A model generated the notes under the pieces. The model was not told the origin of the DNA. It did no database searches and was given only the letters and a program-made list of their open reading frames with translations. Source: DASXKD01 sp963762735 (GTDB lineage Bacteria > Actinomycetota > Actinomycetes > Streptosporangiales > Streptosporangiaceae). Taken from it: a DNA stretch of 64,000 nt. The translations under genes and the position numbers were made by a program. The number at the start of each line of letters is the position of its first letter. Position 1 is the stretch's first letter. Location of the stretch: positions 120,337 through 184,336 of the forward strand of contig CAVXMG010000045.1 of NCBI GenBank assembly GCA_963762735.1. Reading direction: 5' to 3'. Shown here in pieces: positions 18,265 to 26,859 of the stretch.

Positions 18265-19227
18265 CTACGGCTTGATGTGCAGCAGCCGCGATTCCGCGCG
18301 GATCAGCCCGGTGTCGCCCCACAGCGGCGGCTGGGGCGCCCCGGCCACCGCGACCCCGACGGTCATGCACCCAGATGGGGTGACCACGACCTGCGGGGCC
18401 GACCGGGCCGCGGGGACAAACGTGATCCGGTAGCTGGCCAGAATGGCCGGGCAGTTCGGCGGCTGATACGGCGCCGCGTACAGGCCGTCCGTCAGTCCCG
18501 CCAGCCCGGCGATCACGCCCCCGGAGGTGATCGTCCGGCGCACCGTGTGCTGCCGCGGGTTGAACAGGGTGACGGACACCACGGCCGCGCGGTACCGCGT
18601 CGGATCGACCCGCTCCGCGGCGGACCTGGCCGGATACCAGATCACTGCCGCGTCGGCGCGCAGCAGCGAACCGCCGCCCGCGGCGGGCACCACGGCGGTA
18701 TCGAGTTCCGCACCGTTGATGCCGGCGGGCAGCGTGCGCGGCTCGAAACTGACGCTTTCCATCGTGATGCCAGTGGAATCGGCCGACTGGCCGTCACCGG
18801 ACTCCCGCATCCCCGCTGGCAGGTGCGCCCTCAGGAAGCTCTGCACTGCCGACATCGGCTCGCTGAGCAGGAACAGGCGGTGCACGTCGGCGTCGTGGGT
18901 CCCGCCATCGGGTGTTTGCGCCTGGCGCAGCAACGGCGGCAGCACCCGCATCCGCAGCGGCCGCGCGCCGGGCGGCAGGATAAGGCGGGACAGCATCCGG
19001 CGAGCCAGCGCCTGCGCCCCAGCACGCGATCCCGCGGCCGGCCCAGTGCCCGCCGGGGAGCGGGCCGCCGAGGCCGTTGCGGCCGGAACCGGGCGGCCGC
19101 GCGCGGGCAGGTCCGCGATGCGGGTACCGCAGCCCGCCAGGAGCACGGCAGCCGTCGCAGTGACCGCCATGATCGTCGCAGTGCGCCGGGCCCGCCCCGC
19201 CCACGTCACCGGCCTGGCGCGCCCCAT
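18265..19227 (-). CDS. Lipoprotein of unknown function
   Basis: 320 residues with a lipoprotein signal (Arg-rich start, hydrophobic stretch ATIMAVTATAAVLLAGC, lipobox LLAGC), so probably anchored outside the membrane. The rest has no motif I recognise; similar stand-alone lipoproteins with SFEPRTLPAGI-like strands occur in actinobacteria. ATG 19227 follows AGGAGG with a six-base spacer; a GTG two codons earlier overlaps that spacer. It is convergent with the GH6 gene and same-strand as the GH5 genes behind it. A cellulase-related role is not shown by the sequence. Confidence 0.75.
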   Translation of the reverse strand: MGRARPVTWAGRARRTATIMAVTATAAVLLAGCGTRIADLPARGRPVPAATASAARSPAGTGPAAGSRAGAQALARRMLSRLILPPGARPLRMRVLPPLLRQAQTPDGGTHDADVHRLFLLSEPMSAVQSFLRAHLPAGMRESGDGQSADSTGITMESVSFEPRTLPAGINGAELDTAVVPAAGGGSLLRADAAVIWYPARSAAERVDPTRYRAAVVSVTLFNPRQHTVRRTITSGGVIAGLAGLTDGLYAAPYQPPNCPAILASYRITFVPAARSAPQVVVTPSGCMTVGVAVAGAPQPPLWGDTGLIRAESRLLHIKP

Positions 19228-19380
19228 GTGCACCCTCCTGCAAGCACGGGACCGGCGCTGGCGTCGCGAGCGGGTTAACGAGCCAGCGCCGGCCGACCGT
19301 TACCTGCCTTGGACGCACCCGCCGGTGCGCCGGTTCCCTTCCGGCGGATGTTCGCGGATGCGCGCGGACGACCCCGCGGG

Positions 19381-20598
19381 TTAGCGCATCGATTGCAGGT
19401 GCGCCTGGTAGCCCGCGCCGTAAGGGGTCGGCGTCCCGGCGTAGCTGGTGATCAGGGAGGGTCCCGAGGCACAGGGGAAGTCGGCGTTCCAGGCCCAGGC
19501 CAGGTAACTGGACGACTGCGAGTCCAGCCAGTTCATCAGCGCGGTGATGTAGCCGGACGCGCAGTCGTTCTGGCCGATCTCCCCGGCGACCACCGGGACC
19601 TGCGCCATCACCGGGGCCACCTCGCTGGTCCAGCAGGTGATGTTGGAGCACGCGTTGAAGTTGTAGGAGTGCCAGGACGCGGCCAGGTTGTGATCGGGGT
19701 CGGCGGGCTCGTTCGCCAGCCACCCGGTGAGGTCGTTGGCGTAGGCCAGGCCGCCAAGCAGGATCACGTTGCGGGCACCGGTGGCGCGGACCGCGTCGAC
19801 CAGCGACTGCATCCCGGCCACCGGATAGCCGATCCCCGGGCACGTACCGCCGTGCAGCCAGCACTGCCACCCGGCCGCCTCGCTGTGCGCGGGCCGCTCC
19901 GGGAACGGCTCGTTGAACAGATCGAAGATGACCGCGTCGTTGCCCTTGAACGTGTCCGCCACCGATGTCCAGAACGGAATCGCCTGGGCCGCATCGGGCA
20001 TCGGCTTGAGGCACCTGGCCTCTGCCGACCGGCAGTGCACCGGGTAGCGGCCGTCGGACCAGTGCAGGTCCAGGATCGCGACCATGCCGTTGGCGTTGAC
20101 CAGGCGCACGTATGCCTTGATCGCGTTCTGGTAGCTGGCGCCCGCGTAGGCGGGGTTGACGTAGGACTCGCCGTTCCAGCACCCCTCGTTCAGCGGGATC
20201 CGGACCGCGTCGATCCCCCAGGCCTTCATCGCCGAGATCGACGCCTGATCGGTCGGCCCGTCGAAGATCCCGTGGCCCTGCACGCACAGGAACTCGGTGC
20301 CCGACCTGTTTGCGCCGTGCAGCACCACCGGCCTGCCGCGGGAGTTGACCAGCCGGTTCCCCGACACATGCAGCCGGGGCGCGGCGTTGTGCCGATGGTG
20401 ACCGTGACTTGCCGGGCTGGCCGGCGCGGGGACCGGGGAACTGCCCGACGAGCAGGCCGGGACCGCGCACGCGACCGCGACGCCGAGCAGAACCCCGCAC
20501 CGAATGCCCCACGCCCCGCCCCGGGCGCTACGCACCGGCCCGGCCGTGGCAGCTCCCAGAGCCCGCCAAATCCGCCTCATGCGGGAAAGGTAGGCCAT
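19381..20598 (-). CDS. Secreted or lipid-anchored GH5 endoglucanase (no CBM)
   Basis: 405-residue clan GH-A enzyme. N-terminal membrane-targeting segment (GVLLGVAVACAVPACSS; the cysteine could be lipidated) and a short His/Pro linker precede the catalytic domain, which starts at RLHVSGNRLVNSRG. GH5 landmarks: VVLHGANRSG, WGIDAVRIPLNEGCWN, MVAILDLHWSDG, the acid/base glutamate in VIFDLFNEPF, WHSYNFN and the nucleophile glutamate in VVAGEIGQND. Probably hydrolyses cellulose internally. It is a paralogue of the two GH5 genes at 26.9-30 kb, lacking the CBM2 of one of them. No operator-like palindrome is apparent before it. Confidence 0.9.
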   Translation of the reverse strand: MAYLSRMRRIWRALGAATAGPVRSARGGAWGIRCGVLLGVAVACAVPACSSGSSPVPAPASPASHGHHRHNAAPRLHVSGNRLVNSRGRPVVLHGANRSGTEFLCVQGHGIFDGPTDQASISAMKAWGIDAVRIPLNEGCWNGESYVNPAYAGASYQNAIKAYVRLVNANGMVAILDLHWSDGRYPVHCRSAEARCLKPMPDAAQAIPFWTSVADTFKGNDAVIFDLFNEPFPERPAHSEAAGWQCWLHGGTCPGIGYPVAGMQSLVDAVRATGARNVILLGGLAYANDLTGWLANEPADPDHNLAASWHSYNFNACSNITCWTSEVAPVMAQVPVVAGEIGQNDCASGYITALMNWLDSQSSSYLAWAWNADFPCASGPSLITSYAGTPTPYGAGYQAHLQSMR

Positions 20599-20703
20599 CC
20601 CGGCCAGTGCTGCCCCCGCTTGCCACGGAATCCGGCGGGCCTGGGGGACCAGGCCCGCCGGGGAATCCGCGCCGCGGCTCGCGGGATCAGGCAGGCGGCG
20701 GAA

Positions 20704-22773
20704 TCAGGTCGTGCAGGCGGTGCCGTTCACCGTGAACGCGGTCGGCACGGCGTCGCTGTTGGTCCACGTGCCCTGGAAGCCCAGTGACGTGTTACCGCCC
20801 GGCGCGATCGTGCCGTTGTAGCTCGCGTTGGTGATCGTCACGTTCTCCCCGCTCTGCGTCTCCGTTCCGCTCCACGCGTTGGTGATCTTCTGGTCACCGG
20901 GGAAGGTGAACTTCAGCGTCCACCCGTTGATGGCAGACGAGCCGGTGTTGGCGATGGTCACCCCCGCCACGAACCCGCCGGCCCACTGGCTCTGCGTGGC
21001 ATAGGTGACCTTGCAGGTACCGCCGCCAGAACCGGAGATGGTCCAGGTGAACGCGGCCGACCCCGAGGCCCCGGTGCCGTCGGTCGCGGTGACCGTCACG
21101 CTGGACGTCCCTGCCGTGGTCGGCGTGCCCGAGATCAGCCCGGTGCCCGGCGCGATGGACAGGCCCGCGGGCAGCCCGGTCGCGCTGTAGCTGAGGGTCT
21201 GCCCGGTGCCCGAGTCGCTCGCGTGCACCTGCAGGCTGGCCGCGGCGCCGGCGGTGCCGGTCTGGCTGCCCGGGTTTGTGACCGTGACGGTGTTCCCGCC
21301 ACCAGAGCCCGAGGTGCCGGCCACATAGGTGACAAGCGACCGGGCCGGGATCGACGCGGTGAACGCGCCGCCACTCACGCTCAGCGCCGACTGCGCCGCG
21401 ACGTTGCTGGACGAGTTGGTCAGGTACGGCGTCACGGTCGCGCCGTTCGGCGTCCCGGTGCCGGACAGGGAGTAGGTGATCGGGTCCGCGCTGCTGCCGG
21501 TGTTCAGCGCGACGATCGCCACGGTGCCGTCGGTGTTCTTGTATGCCGAGATGTCAACACCGCTGTTGGAGCTTGTCGCGGCGATACGGACGGCACCGGG
21601 GTGGATGTACCGGCTGTAGTTGGCGAACGCCCAGAGCCGGCCGGAAGGGGTCACGGTGGAACCGTTGATCTGGATCAGGCCCTCGTTGTCACCGTTCTCC
21701 GACGGGGTCGTGCTGCCCCACCAGTACAGGAACGCGTTCAGGCCCGCGCCGGTGAGTCCCTGGTAGATGTGCTGCGCCCAGGTCAGGCCGGACGCGTCGG
21801 TGCCGTCATCCCAGGCCGGGTCCCAGGTCTCGAACGTGGACCACTCGGTCTCCCAGGCCGGCTTGGACCAGCCACCCAGCGGCGAGGTCGGCGCGGCGGT
21901 GTACCCGTGGCTGGTGAAGACCGACGTGTCGGCCAGCGCGGTCGGGTCCGCCTCGATCGCGGCGGCGTACTGCTGCGCGAAGTCCCAGCCCTCGGTGGCG
22001 CAGCATTCCATCTTGGTCGACAGCCCCGAGGACGCCAGGGCCGGCCCGAACACATCCAGGAAGTTCGCCGTCTGCGACGGGCTCATCTGCATGCTGTCGT
22101 AGCTGGTGGACAGGTTGGCTTCGTTCTCCGGGCCGATGTAGGACAGCGGCACCCCGGCGGCCGCGTAGTCCTTCGCGTACTGCACGAGGTAGTTCGCGTA
22201 GGCCTGCCGCCAGTCGCCGGAGGAGCAGGTCGCGCCCGGCGACCCGCAGACCGCACCGCCGCCGCTGGTCGAGCCGTTCGTCTTCATGAACGCCGGCGCG
22301 CTCCACGCGTCGGCGAACACGTTGCTCACGCCGAAGTCCGCCTTGATCTGCTGGGCGAACCAGAGCTGCCCGGCGTCCTGGCCGGTCTGGGACATCGGCA
22401 GATAGCTAGGTGCCGCGCTCGGGCCGCCGGGGTTGTTCGGCTCGATCGTGCTGCCGGAGTCGGCGCTGATCCAGTTCCGCAGGATCGTGAGGCCAGCGCC
22501 TGACGTCGGGCTGTACAGGTCGTTCAGCGCCTGCTGCTGGACGGACGAGGAGGCGTTCATCACGGTCTGCGCCTCACCGAATGCCTCCGAGGCGCCGAAT
22601 CCGGTGATCGTCTGGAACGTCGTCGCGCCGTTGATGGTGGCGGTGTCGGCGGCGGCGGCCGGGCCAGCGCTGGCCACGAGCCCGCCTGCGCCCAGCGTTA
22701 CCACGCCAGCAATGGAAGCGGCCAGTAATAGGGCACGCCGGAAAAACGGCGGCGTGGTGCGGGGATGAGCCAC
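20704..22773 (-). CDS. Secreted GH30 glycosidase with Ig-like domain and CBM2
   Basis: 689 residues: signal peptide (to about residue 42), GH30 catalytic barrel (GFGASEAFGEAQTVM near its start; acid/base glutamate in YIGPENEANLS, nucleophile glutamate in WETEWSTF), the family's C-terminal beta-sandwich (about 400-490), a putative-Ig domain with GLPAGLSIAPGTGLISGTP, and a C-terminal CBM2 (TCKVTYATQSQWAGGF to NGTACTT). GH30 covers glucuronoxylanases, beta-1,6-glucanases and glucosylceramidase-like enzymes; the subfamily cannot be fixed here, but xylan is the likeliest given context. GTG 22773 is preferred because GGAGG sits just ahead; an upstream ATG lacks a site. Confidence 0.88.
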   Translation of the reverse strand: MAHPRTTPPFFRRALLLAASIAGVVTLGAGGLVASAGPAAAADTATINGATTFQTITGFGASEAFGEAQTVMNASSSVQQQALNDLYSPTSGAGLTILRNWISADSGSTIEPNNPGGPSAAPSYLPMSQTGQDAGQLWFAQQIKADFGVSNVFADAWSAPAFMKTNGSTSGGGAVCGSPGATCSSGDWRQAYANYLVQYAKDYAAAGVPLSYIGPENEANLSTSYDSMQMSPSQTANFLDVFGPALASSGLSTKMECCATEGWDFAQQYAAAIEADPTALADTSVFTSHGYTAAPTSPLGGWSKPAWETEWSTFETWDPAWDDGTDASGLTWAQHIYQGLTGAGLNAFLYWWGSTTPSENGDNEGLIQINGSTVTPSGRLWAFANYSRYIHPGAVRIAATSSNSGVDISAYKNTDGTVAIVALNTGSSADPITYSLSGTGTPNGATVTPYLTNSSSNVAAQSALSVSGGAFTASIPARSLVTYVAGTSGSGGGNTVTVTNPGSQTGTAGAAASLQVHASDSGTGQTLSYSATGLPAGLSIAPGTGLISGTPTTAGTSSVTVTATDGTGASGSAAFTWTISGSGGGTCKVTYATQSQWAGGFVAGVTIANTGSSAINGWTLKFTFPGDQKITNAWSGTETQSGENVTITNASYNGTIAPGGNTSLGFQGTWTNSDAVPTAFTVNGTACTT

Positions 22774-22801
22774 GAGTCCTCCGTATTGCAACGAGAGACG
22801 G

Positions 22802-23000
22802 TCAGGTGCTGCATGCGGTGCCGTTGACGGCAAGCGCGGCCGGCGCGGCGTTACTGCTTGAGTAGGAGCCGGTGAAGCCCACGGTGACCGAGGCGCCCGG
22901 CGAGATCGGGGCGGTGCCGGTGTTGGTCAGCACGATCTGCGCCCGGAAGCCGCCCGGCCAGGAGTTGGTCAGCGAGTAGGCCGCCTGGCAGGCCTGCCGC
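22802..23000 (-). pseudogene. CBM2 fragment with internal deletion
   Basis: Read from about 23000 down to the TGA at 22802-22804, one frame gives QACQAAYSLTNSWPGGF, then RAQIVLTNTGTAPI joined directly to SPGASVTVGFTGSY and the ending AALAVNGTACST. These are the two ends of a CBM2; the middle (about 45 residues with the GWTLxFxFPGxQxI strand and second binding tryptophan) is missing. A plausible start with AAGGAGG at about 23040 is in a different frame, so the gene appears broken. Probably the remnant of a small secreted CBM2 protein or enzyme. Confidence 0.65.
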
Positions 23001-23115
23001 GCCGCCGGAACCGGGCCGCCGGGGCAGGTGTCGCATCGCCGCCTCCTTCGCGCCGCGGGGCAGGCCGGCCAACTGGCGAGCCAGCCACGCCGTTGGCGAC
23101 GCTAGCCCAGATAGA

Positions 23116-23187
23116 CTTTCGGCGAAAGCAGCCGGGCCAGATAAGTCGCTGCCAGCGTAAACATCTTCAGCTTCCGTGAAATTTCCA
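23116..23187. promoter_or_regulatory. Degenerate GAAA/TTTC palindromes before the CBM2 remnant
   Basis: CTTTCG-G-CGAAAG (23116-23128) and TGAAATTTCCA (23177-23187) resemble the TGAAASTTTCA sites of the cellulase genes, with mismatches. They lie upstream of the minus-strand CBM2 fragment and GH30 gene, so they may be decayed operators. Confidence 0.3.
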
Positions 23188-23457
23188 TCCGCGAACGGCC
23201 ACTGCGAGCTCGATGCTCGAAAGATTTCGGAAACTTACCTTCATCCCTTCCTTCCCCTTCTCCTCATACTTCCTTTTCCCTCCCTCCTTCCGTTTCGTCC
23301 AGGCCTACTACGGCATGTACAACTACTCGGAGCTCGGCCTTAAGTAGCCGGGCGCCGGGCAGGCCTGCGCAAGGGCTCGGGGATCGGGCCGGTCGGCACG
23401 GCCCGATCCCCTGCGCAGGCCGATCATGGCGGGAGCCGCTGGGCTATCGTGGCGCCC
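23188..23457. other. AT-rich spacer with a long polypyrimidine tract
   Basis: From 23238 to 23300 the plus strand is almost pure C and T, unlike anything else in the window. It is followed by a short open stretch ending at a TAG (23345-23347) whose last residues would be AYYGMYNYSELGLK, which look like the C-terminal scrap of a lost gene. The uracil-DNA glycosylase promoter must lie in the remainder. Confidence 0.5.
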
Positions 23458-24156
23458 ATGGCGGGACGCGAACTGCGGGAGATCATCGATCCTGAGTGGG
23501 CGCAGGCGCTGGAACCGGTCTCGGGGCGGATCGCCGAGATGGGGGAGTTCCTGCGCGCCGAACTAGCCGCAGGCCGCCGCTACCTGCCCGCGGGCGAGAA
23601 CGTGCTGCGCGCCTTCACCCAGCCCTTCGGCGCGGTCCGGGTGCTCATCGTGGGGCAGGACCCCTACCCCACGCCCGGCCATGCCGTGGGCCTGAGCTTC
23701 TCGGTAGCGCCGACCGTGCGGCGCTTGCCGCCCAGCCTGCTCAACATCTTCCGCGAGTACACCGACGACCTTGGCTACCCGGCACCGTCCACCGGCGACC
23801 TGGTGCCGTGGAGCGAGCGGGGGGTGCTGCTGCTCAACCGGGTCCTGACCGTCCGGCCCGGGCAGCCCGCCTCGCATCGAGGAAAGGGCTGGGAGGAGGT
23901 CACCGAGCAAGCCATCAGGGCGCTGGCCGCCCGGCCAGGCGCGGACGGCACGGGGCACGCGCCGCTTGTCGCGATCTTGTGGGGCCGGGATGCGCGCAGC
24001 CTCGCGCCCCTGCTCGACGGCGTCCCGCTGATCGAATCCGCCCACCCCAGTCCCAACTCCGCCGACCGCGGCTTCTTCGGCTCGCGCCCGTTCAGCCGCG
24101 CCAACCAGTTGCTGGAGCAGCAAGGCGCACCGCCGATCGACTGGAAGCTCCCCTGA
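23458..24156 (+). CDS. ung: Uracil-DNA glycosylase, family 1
   Basis: Removes uracil from DNA at the start of base excision repair. The 232-residue product carries the family-1 catalytic motif GQDPYPTPGHAVGLSFS with Asp68, LLLNRVLTVRPGQPASH, and the DNA-binding loop HPSPNSADRGFFGSRPFS. Slightly longer linkers than in Escherichia coli are typical of actinobacteria. ATG 23458 is chosen; GTG 23449 is in frame and possible, and neither has an obvious ribosome binding site. A housekeeping gene in the middle of the polysaccharide island. Confidence 0.95.
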   Translation: MAGRELREIIDPEWAQALEPVSGRIAEMGEFLRAELAAGRRYLPAGENVLRAFTQPFGAVRVLIVGQDPYPTPGHAVGLSFSVAPTVRRLPPSLLNIFREYTDDLGYPAPSTGDLVPWSERGVLLLNRVLTVRPGQPASHRGKGWEEVTEQAIRALAARPGADGTGHAPLVAILWGRDARSLAPLLDGVPLIESAHPSPNSADRGFFGSRPFSRANQLLEQQGAPPIDWKLP

Positions 24157-24248
24157 CCTGTCCCCGCAATCCACCACCCAGCCCCCTCGCCACTCCAGCC
24201 GTCGTCCCCCGTGATCCGCCACCCCCGCGAACCTCGGACGAGGTCCCC

Positions 24249-24945
24249 TTGCACGCTCGCATCAACACCGTCATGCTCGCTGCCGGGGCGCTCGCCGTGG
24301 CCGTCGGCACCACCACTCTGGCCGTCGGCGCCAGCACCCTGCCTGCCGTGGCGTCGGCCAGCACCAGCGCCGGCACCTGGACCGTCACCCCGGGAGGGCA
24401 GTACCGGGCGCAGGTCCGCGACGACAACTTCTGGGGAATCCTTGACGTTGGCACCAACACCGAACTCCATTGCACGGTCAACGCATCGGCCTGGAGCATG
24501 CGGCTGCGGTTCAAGAAGGGCACCGGGCTGAGCGACCCCATCGGCTGGGTGCGGTCGCTGTCCTTCCCCACGCCCTGCTTCCCTGGCGGCATGGGCCCGG
24601 TCACCCTCAGCGCGGCCGGCAATCCCTGGGGGATCAACGCTCTCAGCTACAACTCGGCCGGCCAGGTGACCAGCGGCCAGGCTCACCCACGTGCATCTGG
24701 CCCTGTCCGGTCCGCACTGTTCCGCGGTCCTCGACGGGTCGAGCGCCACGGCCAAAGACGGCACCGCGCCCTTCGAGTACAACAACGGGCCGGCCAACAC
24801 CCTGCAGACGGCCTACAGTCCCGGCTCGGGCAACCTGCGCGCCTACCAGGTGAGCGGCTGCCGCCAGATGCTGCGCAGCGGTGACATCGTGCGGGTGTTC
24901 TTCGGTTACGACCTGAATCGCGCGCTGACCGTGACAAGTCCCTAA
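24249..24945 (+). pseudogene. Secreted small actinobacterial protein, frameshifted
   Basis: Signal peptide (MLAAGALAVAVGTTTLAV to VASAST), then GTWTVTPGGQYRAQVRDDNFWGILD, two cysteine-containing strands (ELHCTVNAS, PTPCFPGGMG) and INALSYNSAGQVTSGQ. The frame then breaks around 24676-24684 and resumes as LTHVHLALSGPHCSAVLDG through VSGCRQMLRSGDIVRVFFG to a TAA at 24945. The joined product resembles a widespread family of secreted actinobacterial proteins of unknown function with four conserved cysteines. TTG 24249 is the proposed start (GAGG upstream); ATG 24273 is the alternative. One-base indel, real or artefactual. Confidence 0.65.
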
Positions 24946-25111
24946 GCCGAAAATCAGGTAATTGGCGGATCCGGCACGATATTCCGAGCCGCCAAGATTT
25001 TCACGCGACCGGCGAATATAAAGGCATCGGCCCGGCGGCCAGCCGAATAAGATGAGCGATCATCTTTACGAATGGAGCCGGCCTTGTCCGGCCTGCCCGG
25101 CCGAGGAGATC

Positions 25112-26713
25112 ATGCGGGTTCCAAGGTTGGCCTCCCTGGCCGTCACGGCGATTCTGGCTCTGCCCGCTTCGCCGCTGTTGCCTGCGGCGACAGCGGCCGG
25201 GCAGGTGGGCGGCCTGCTGTCCGCCGAGCACATAATCACCACCCTCTACGCCTATCCGGGCATATCCACCTGGAATCTCGTCACCGGCAACGCTCCCGCC
25301 GTCGGCGCCTCCATTGTGGATATGTGCGCGGCCGATGGATCCGGCTCGGGTTGCGATCGCATTCCGTGGAAGCAGCAGCCGCCGCCCGCCTGGTCCAGGC
25401 AAATCGAGGCACTGCAAAATGCCGGAATCACGCCGCTGGTCTATATCGCCACCGATTACGGCGATGTGGGCGGCAGCCCGGATTTCTCCCTTGCCACAGT
25501 GGAATCGGAGGTGTCCGAGGCGGTGGGCTGGTACGGCAGGGGCATCGGCTTCATGTTCGACCAGGCCGCGACCTCGTGCGGCCTGGAATCCAGCTACTAC
25601 GGCCCGCTGTACAACTACGTCAAGAGCGTCACCAACGACGGCACCGTCGAACTGAGCCCGGGAACGGTCAGCGCGGGCATGTCGTGTTACATGAACGCGG
25701 CGGACATCCTCCAGGTGTTCGAGGGCCCCGAGTCCGGTGGCCGTACGCCGGGCTTCCAGGGCTACGGGTTCCCCCAGTGGATGCGCGCCTATCCGGCGAG
25801 CCGGTTCGCGGCAACGATCAGCCAGGCCGGGGTTTCTGGGGTCGGCACCGATATCGCCCAGGCCGCCGCAGACGGGATCGGCAACGTCTACGTAGACGAC
25901 GAGTCCGAGCCGGACCCGAGCTACCAGACGCTGCCCGCCTTCTGGACCGCCGAGGTCGCGGACGTGACGGCCCTTCCCCCGGCCAGCGCGGCTCACCCGC
26001 GCATCATCGTCCCGCTCTATGCCACCGCAGACTCCCCCGCCTGGGCGAAGGTCGCCGACGGCGTCCCGGCCGTCCGGGCGTCAATCATCGACATTTGCGC
26101 ACCGGACGGCACTGGTTCTGGCTGCGACAGCATGCCCGCCGACGAGCCGAACCCGGCCTGGCCACCGACCATACACGCGCTCCGTAGCGCGGGCGTGCTG
26201 CCGCTGTACTACATCGCCACCGGCTACGGGACCACGCCGCTGGCCGTGGTCGAGGCCGAGGCCCTCGATGCCGTCCTGTGGTACGGCACGCCGAGCGTCA
26301 TGCTCGACCAGGTACCGACGACGTGCTCGGCCGTGCCCTACTATCGGGCGCTCTACAACTTCGTGCACGCCCTGGGCGGCATCGTCATGCTGGACTCGGG
26401 GACCGTGACGGCGTCGTCGTCCTGCTACCTGCCGGCTAGCGACATTCTCGGTGTGTTCGCTGGCCCGCAGTCTGGCTTCCAGGCCATGAGCTTCCCGTCA
26501 TGGCTGGCCCGCTATCCCGCCAGCCGGTTCGCCGCGGTGATCAGCGCGGGCACCTCCCCGGGAATCGGCGCGGACGTCGCGGATGCCGCCAGGGACGGCA
26601 TCGGCAACGTTTACATCGACGACGAGGCCGAGCCGCCGGACTACGCCACCCTGCCCGCCTTCTGGCCGGCCGAGATCGCCGGCATGACCGGGGCAACCGC
26701 CCCGCCAGGCTGA
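25112..26713 (+). CDS. Secreted protein with two tandem Spherulin-4-like domains
   Basis: 533 residues: signal peptide (to ATAAGQVGG), then two homologous halves of about 240 residues. Each half repeats the same landmarks: IVDMCAADGSGSGCD / IIDICAPDGTGSGCD, PLVYIATDYG / PLYYIATGYG, GFMFDQAATSCG / SVMLDQVPTTCS, YYGPLYNYVK / YYRALYNFVH, and GIGNVYVDDESEP / GIGNVYIDDEAEP. The pattern matches the Spherulin-4 (PF12138) TIM-barrel-like family, related to polysaccharide-active proteins but with little biochemistry known. The conserved acidic residues in both halves suggest both are active sites. ATG 25112 follows GAGGAG. Lies among cellulase genes, which supports an extracellular carbohydrate role. 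Confidence 0.75.
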   Translation: MRVPRLASLAVTAILALPASPLLPAATAAGQVGGLLSAEHIITTLYAYPGISTWNLVTGNAPAVGASIVDMCAADGSGSGCDRIPWKQQPPPAWSRQIEALQNAGITPLVYIATDYGDVGGSPDFSLATVESEVSEAVGWYGRGIGFMFDQAATSCGLESSYYGPLYNYVKSVTNDGTVELSPGTVSAGMSCYMNAADILQVFEGPESGGRTPGFQGYGFPQWMRAYPASRFAATISQAGVSGVGTDIAQAAADGIGNVYVDDESEPDPSYQTLPAFWTAEVADVTALPPASAAHPRIIVPLYATADSPAWAKVADGVPAVRASIIDICAPDGTGSGCDSMPADEPNPAWPPTIHALRSAGVLPLYYIATGYGTTPLAVVEAEALDAVLWYGTPSVMLDQVPTTCSAVPYYRALYNFVHALGGIVMLDSGTVTASSSCYLPASDILGVFAGPQSGFQAMSFPSWLARYPASRFAAVISAGTSPGIGADVADAARDGIGNVYIDDEAEPPDYATLPAFWPAEIAGMTGATAPPG

Positions 26714-26859
26714 ACCCGACCGGAACCACCACCGCGCGGCCGCCAACCGCGAGCCGCCGCTGCCGCGGGCCACAAGATCGTGAACTGATGGCACATCTTG
26801 ACAGCGTCGGCAGAGGGGGCCTCGCTGTCACGTTCACGCCCCGTTGTTAGGCCCGCGAG
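26714..26859. other. Convergent-gene spacer
   Basis: Holds CAAGAT and ATCTTG arms about 15 bases apart (around 26773-26799) that could form a weak bidirectional terminator between the Spherulin-4 gene and the GH5 pseudogene. Nothing else is visible. Confidence 0.3.
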
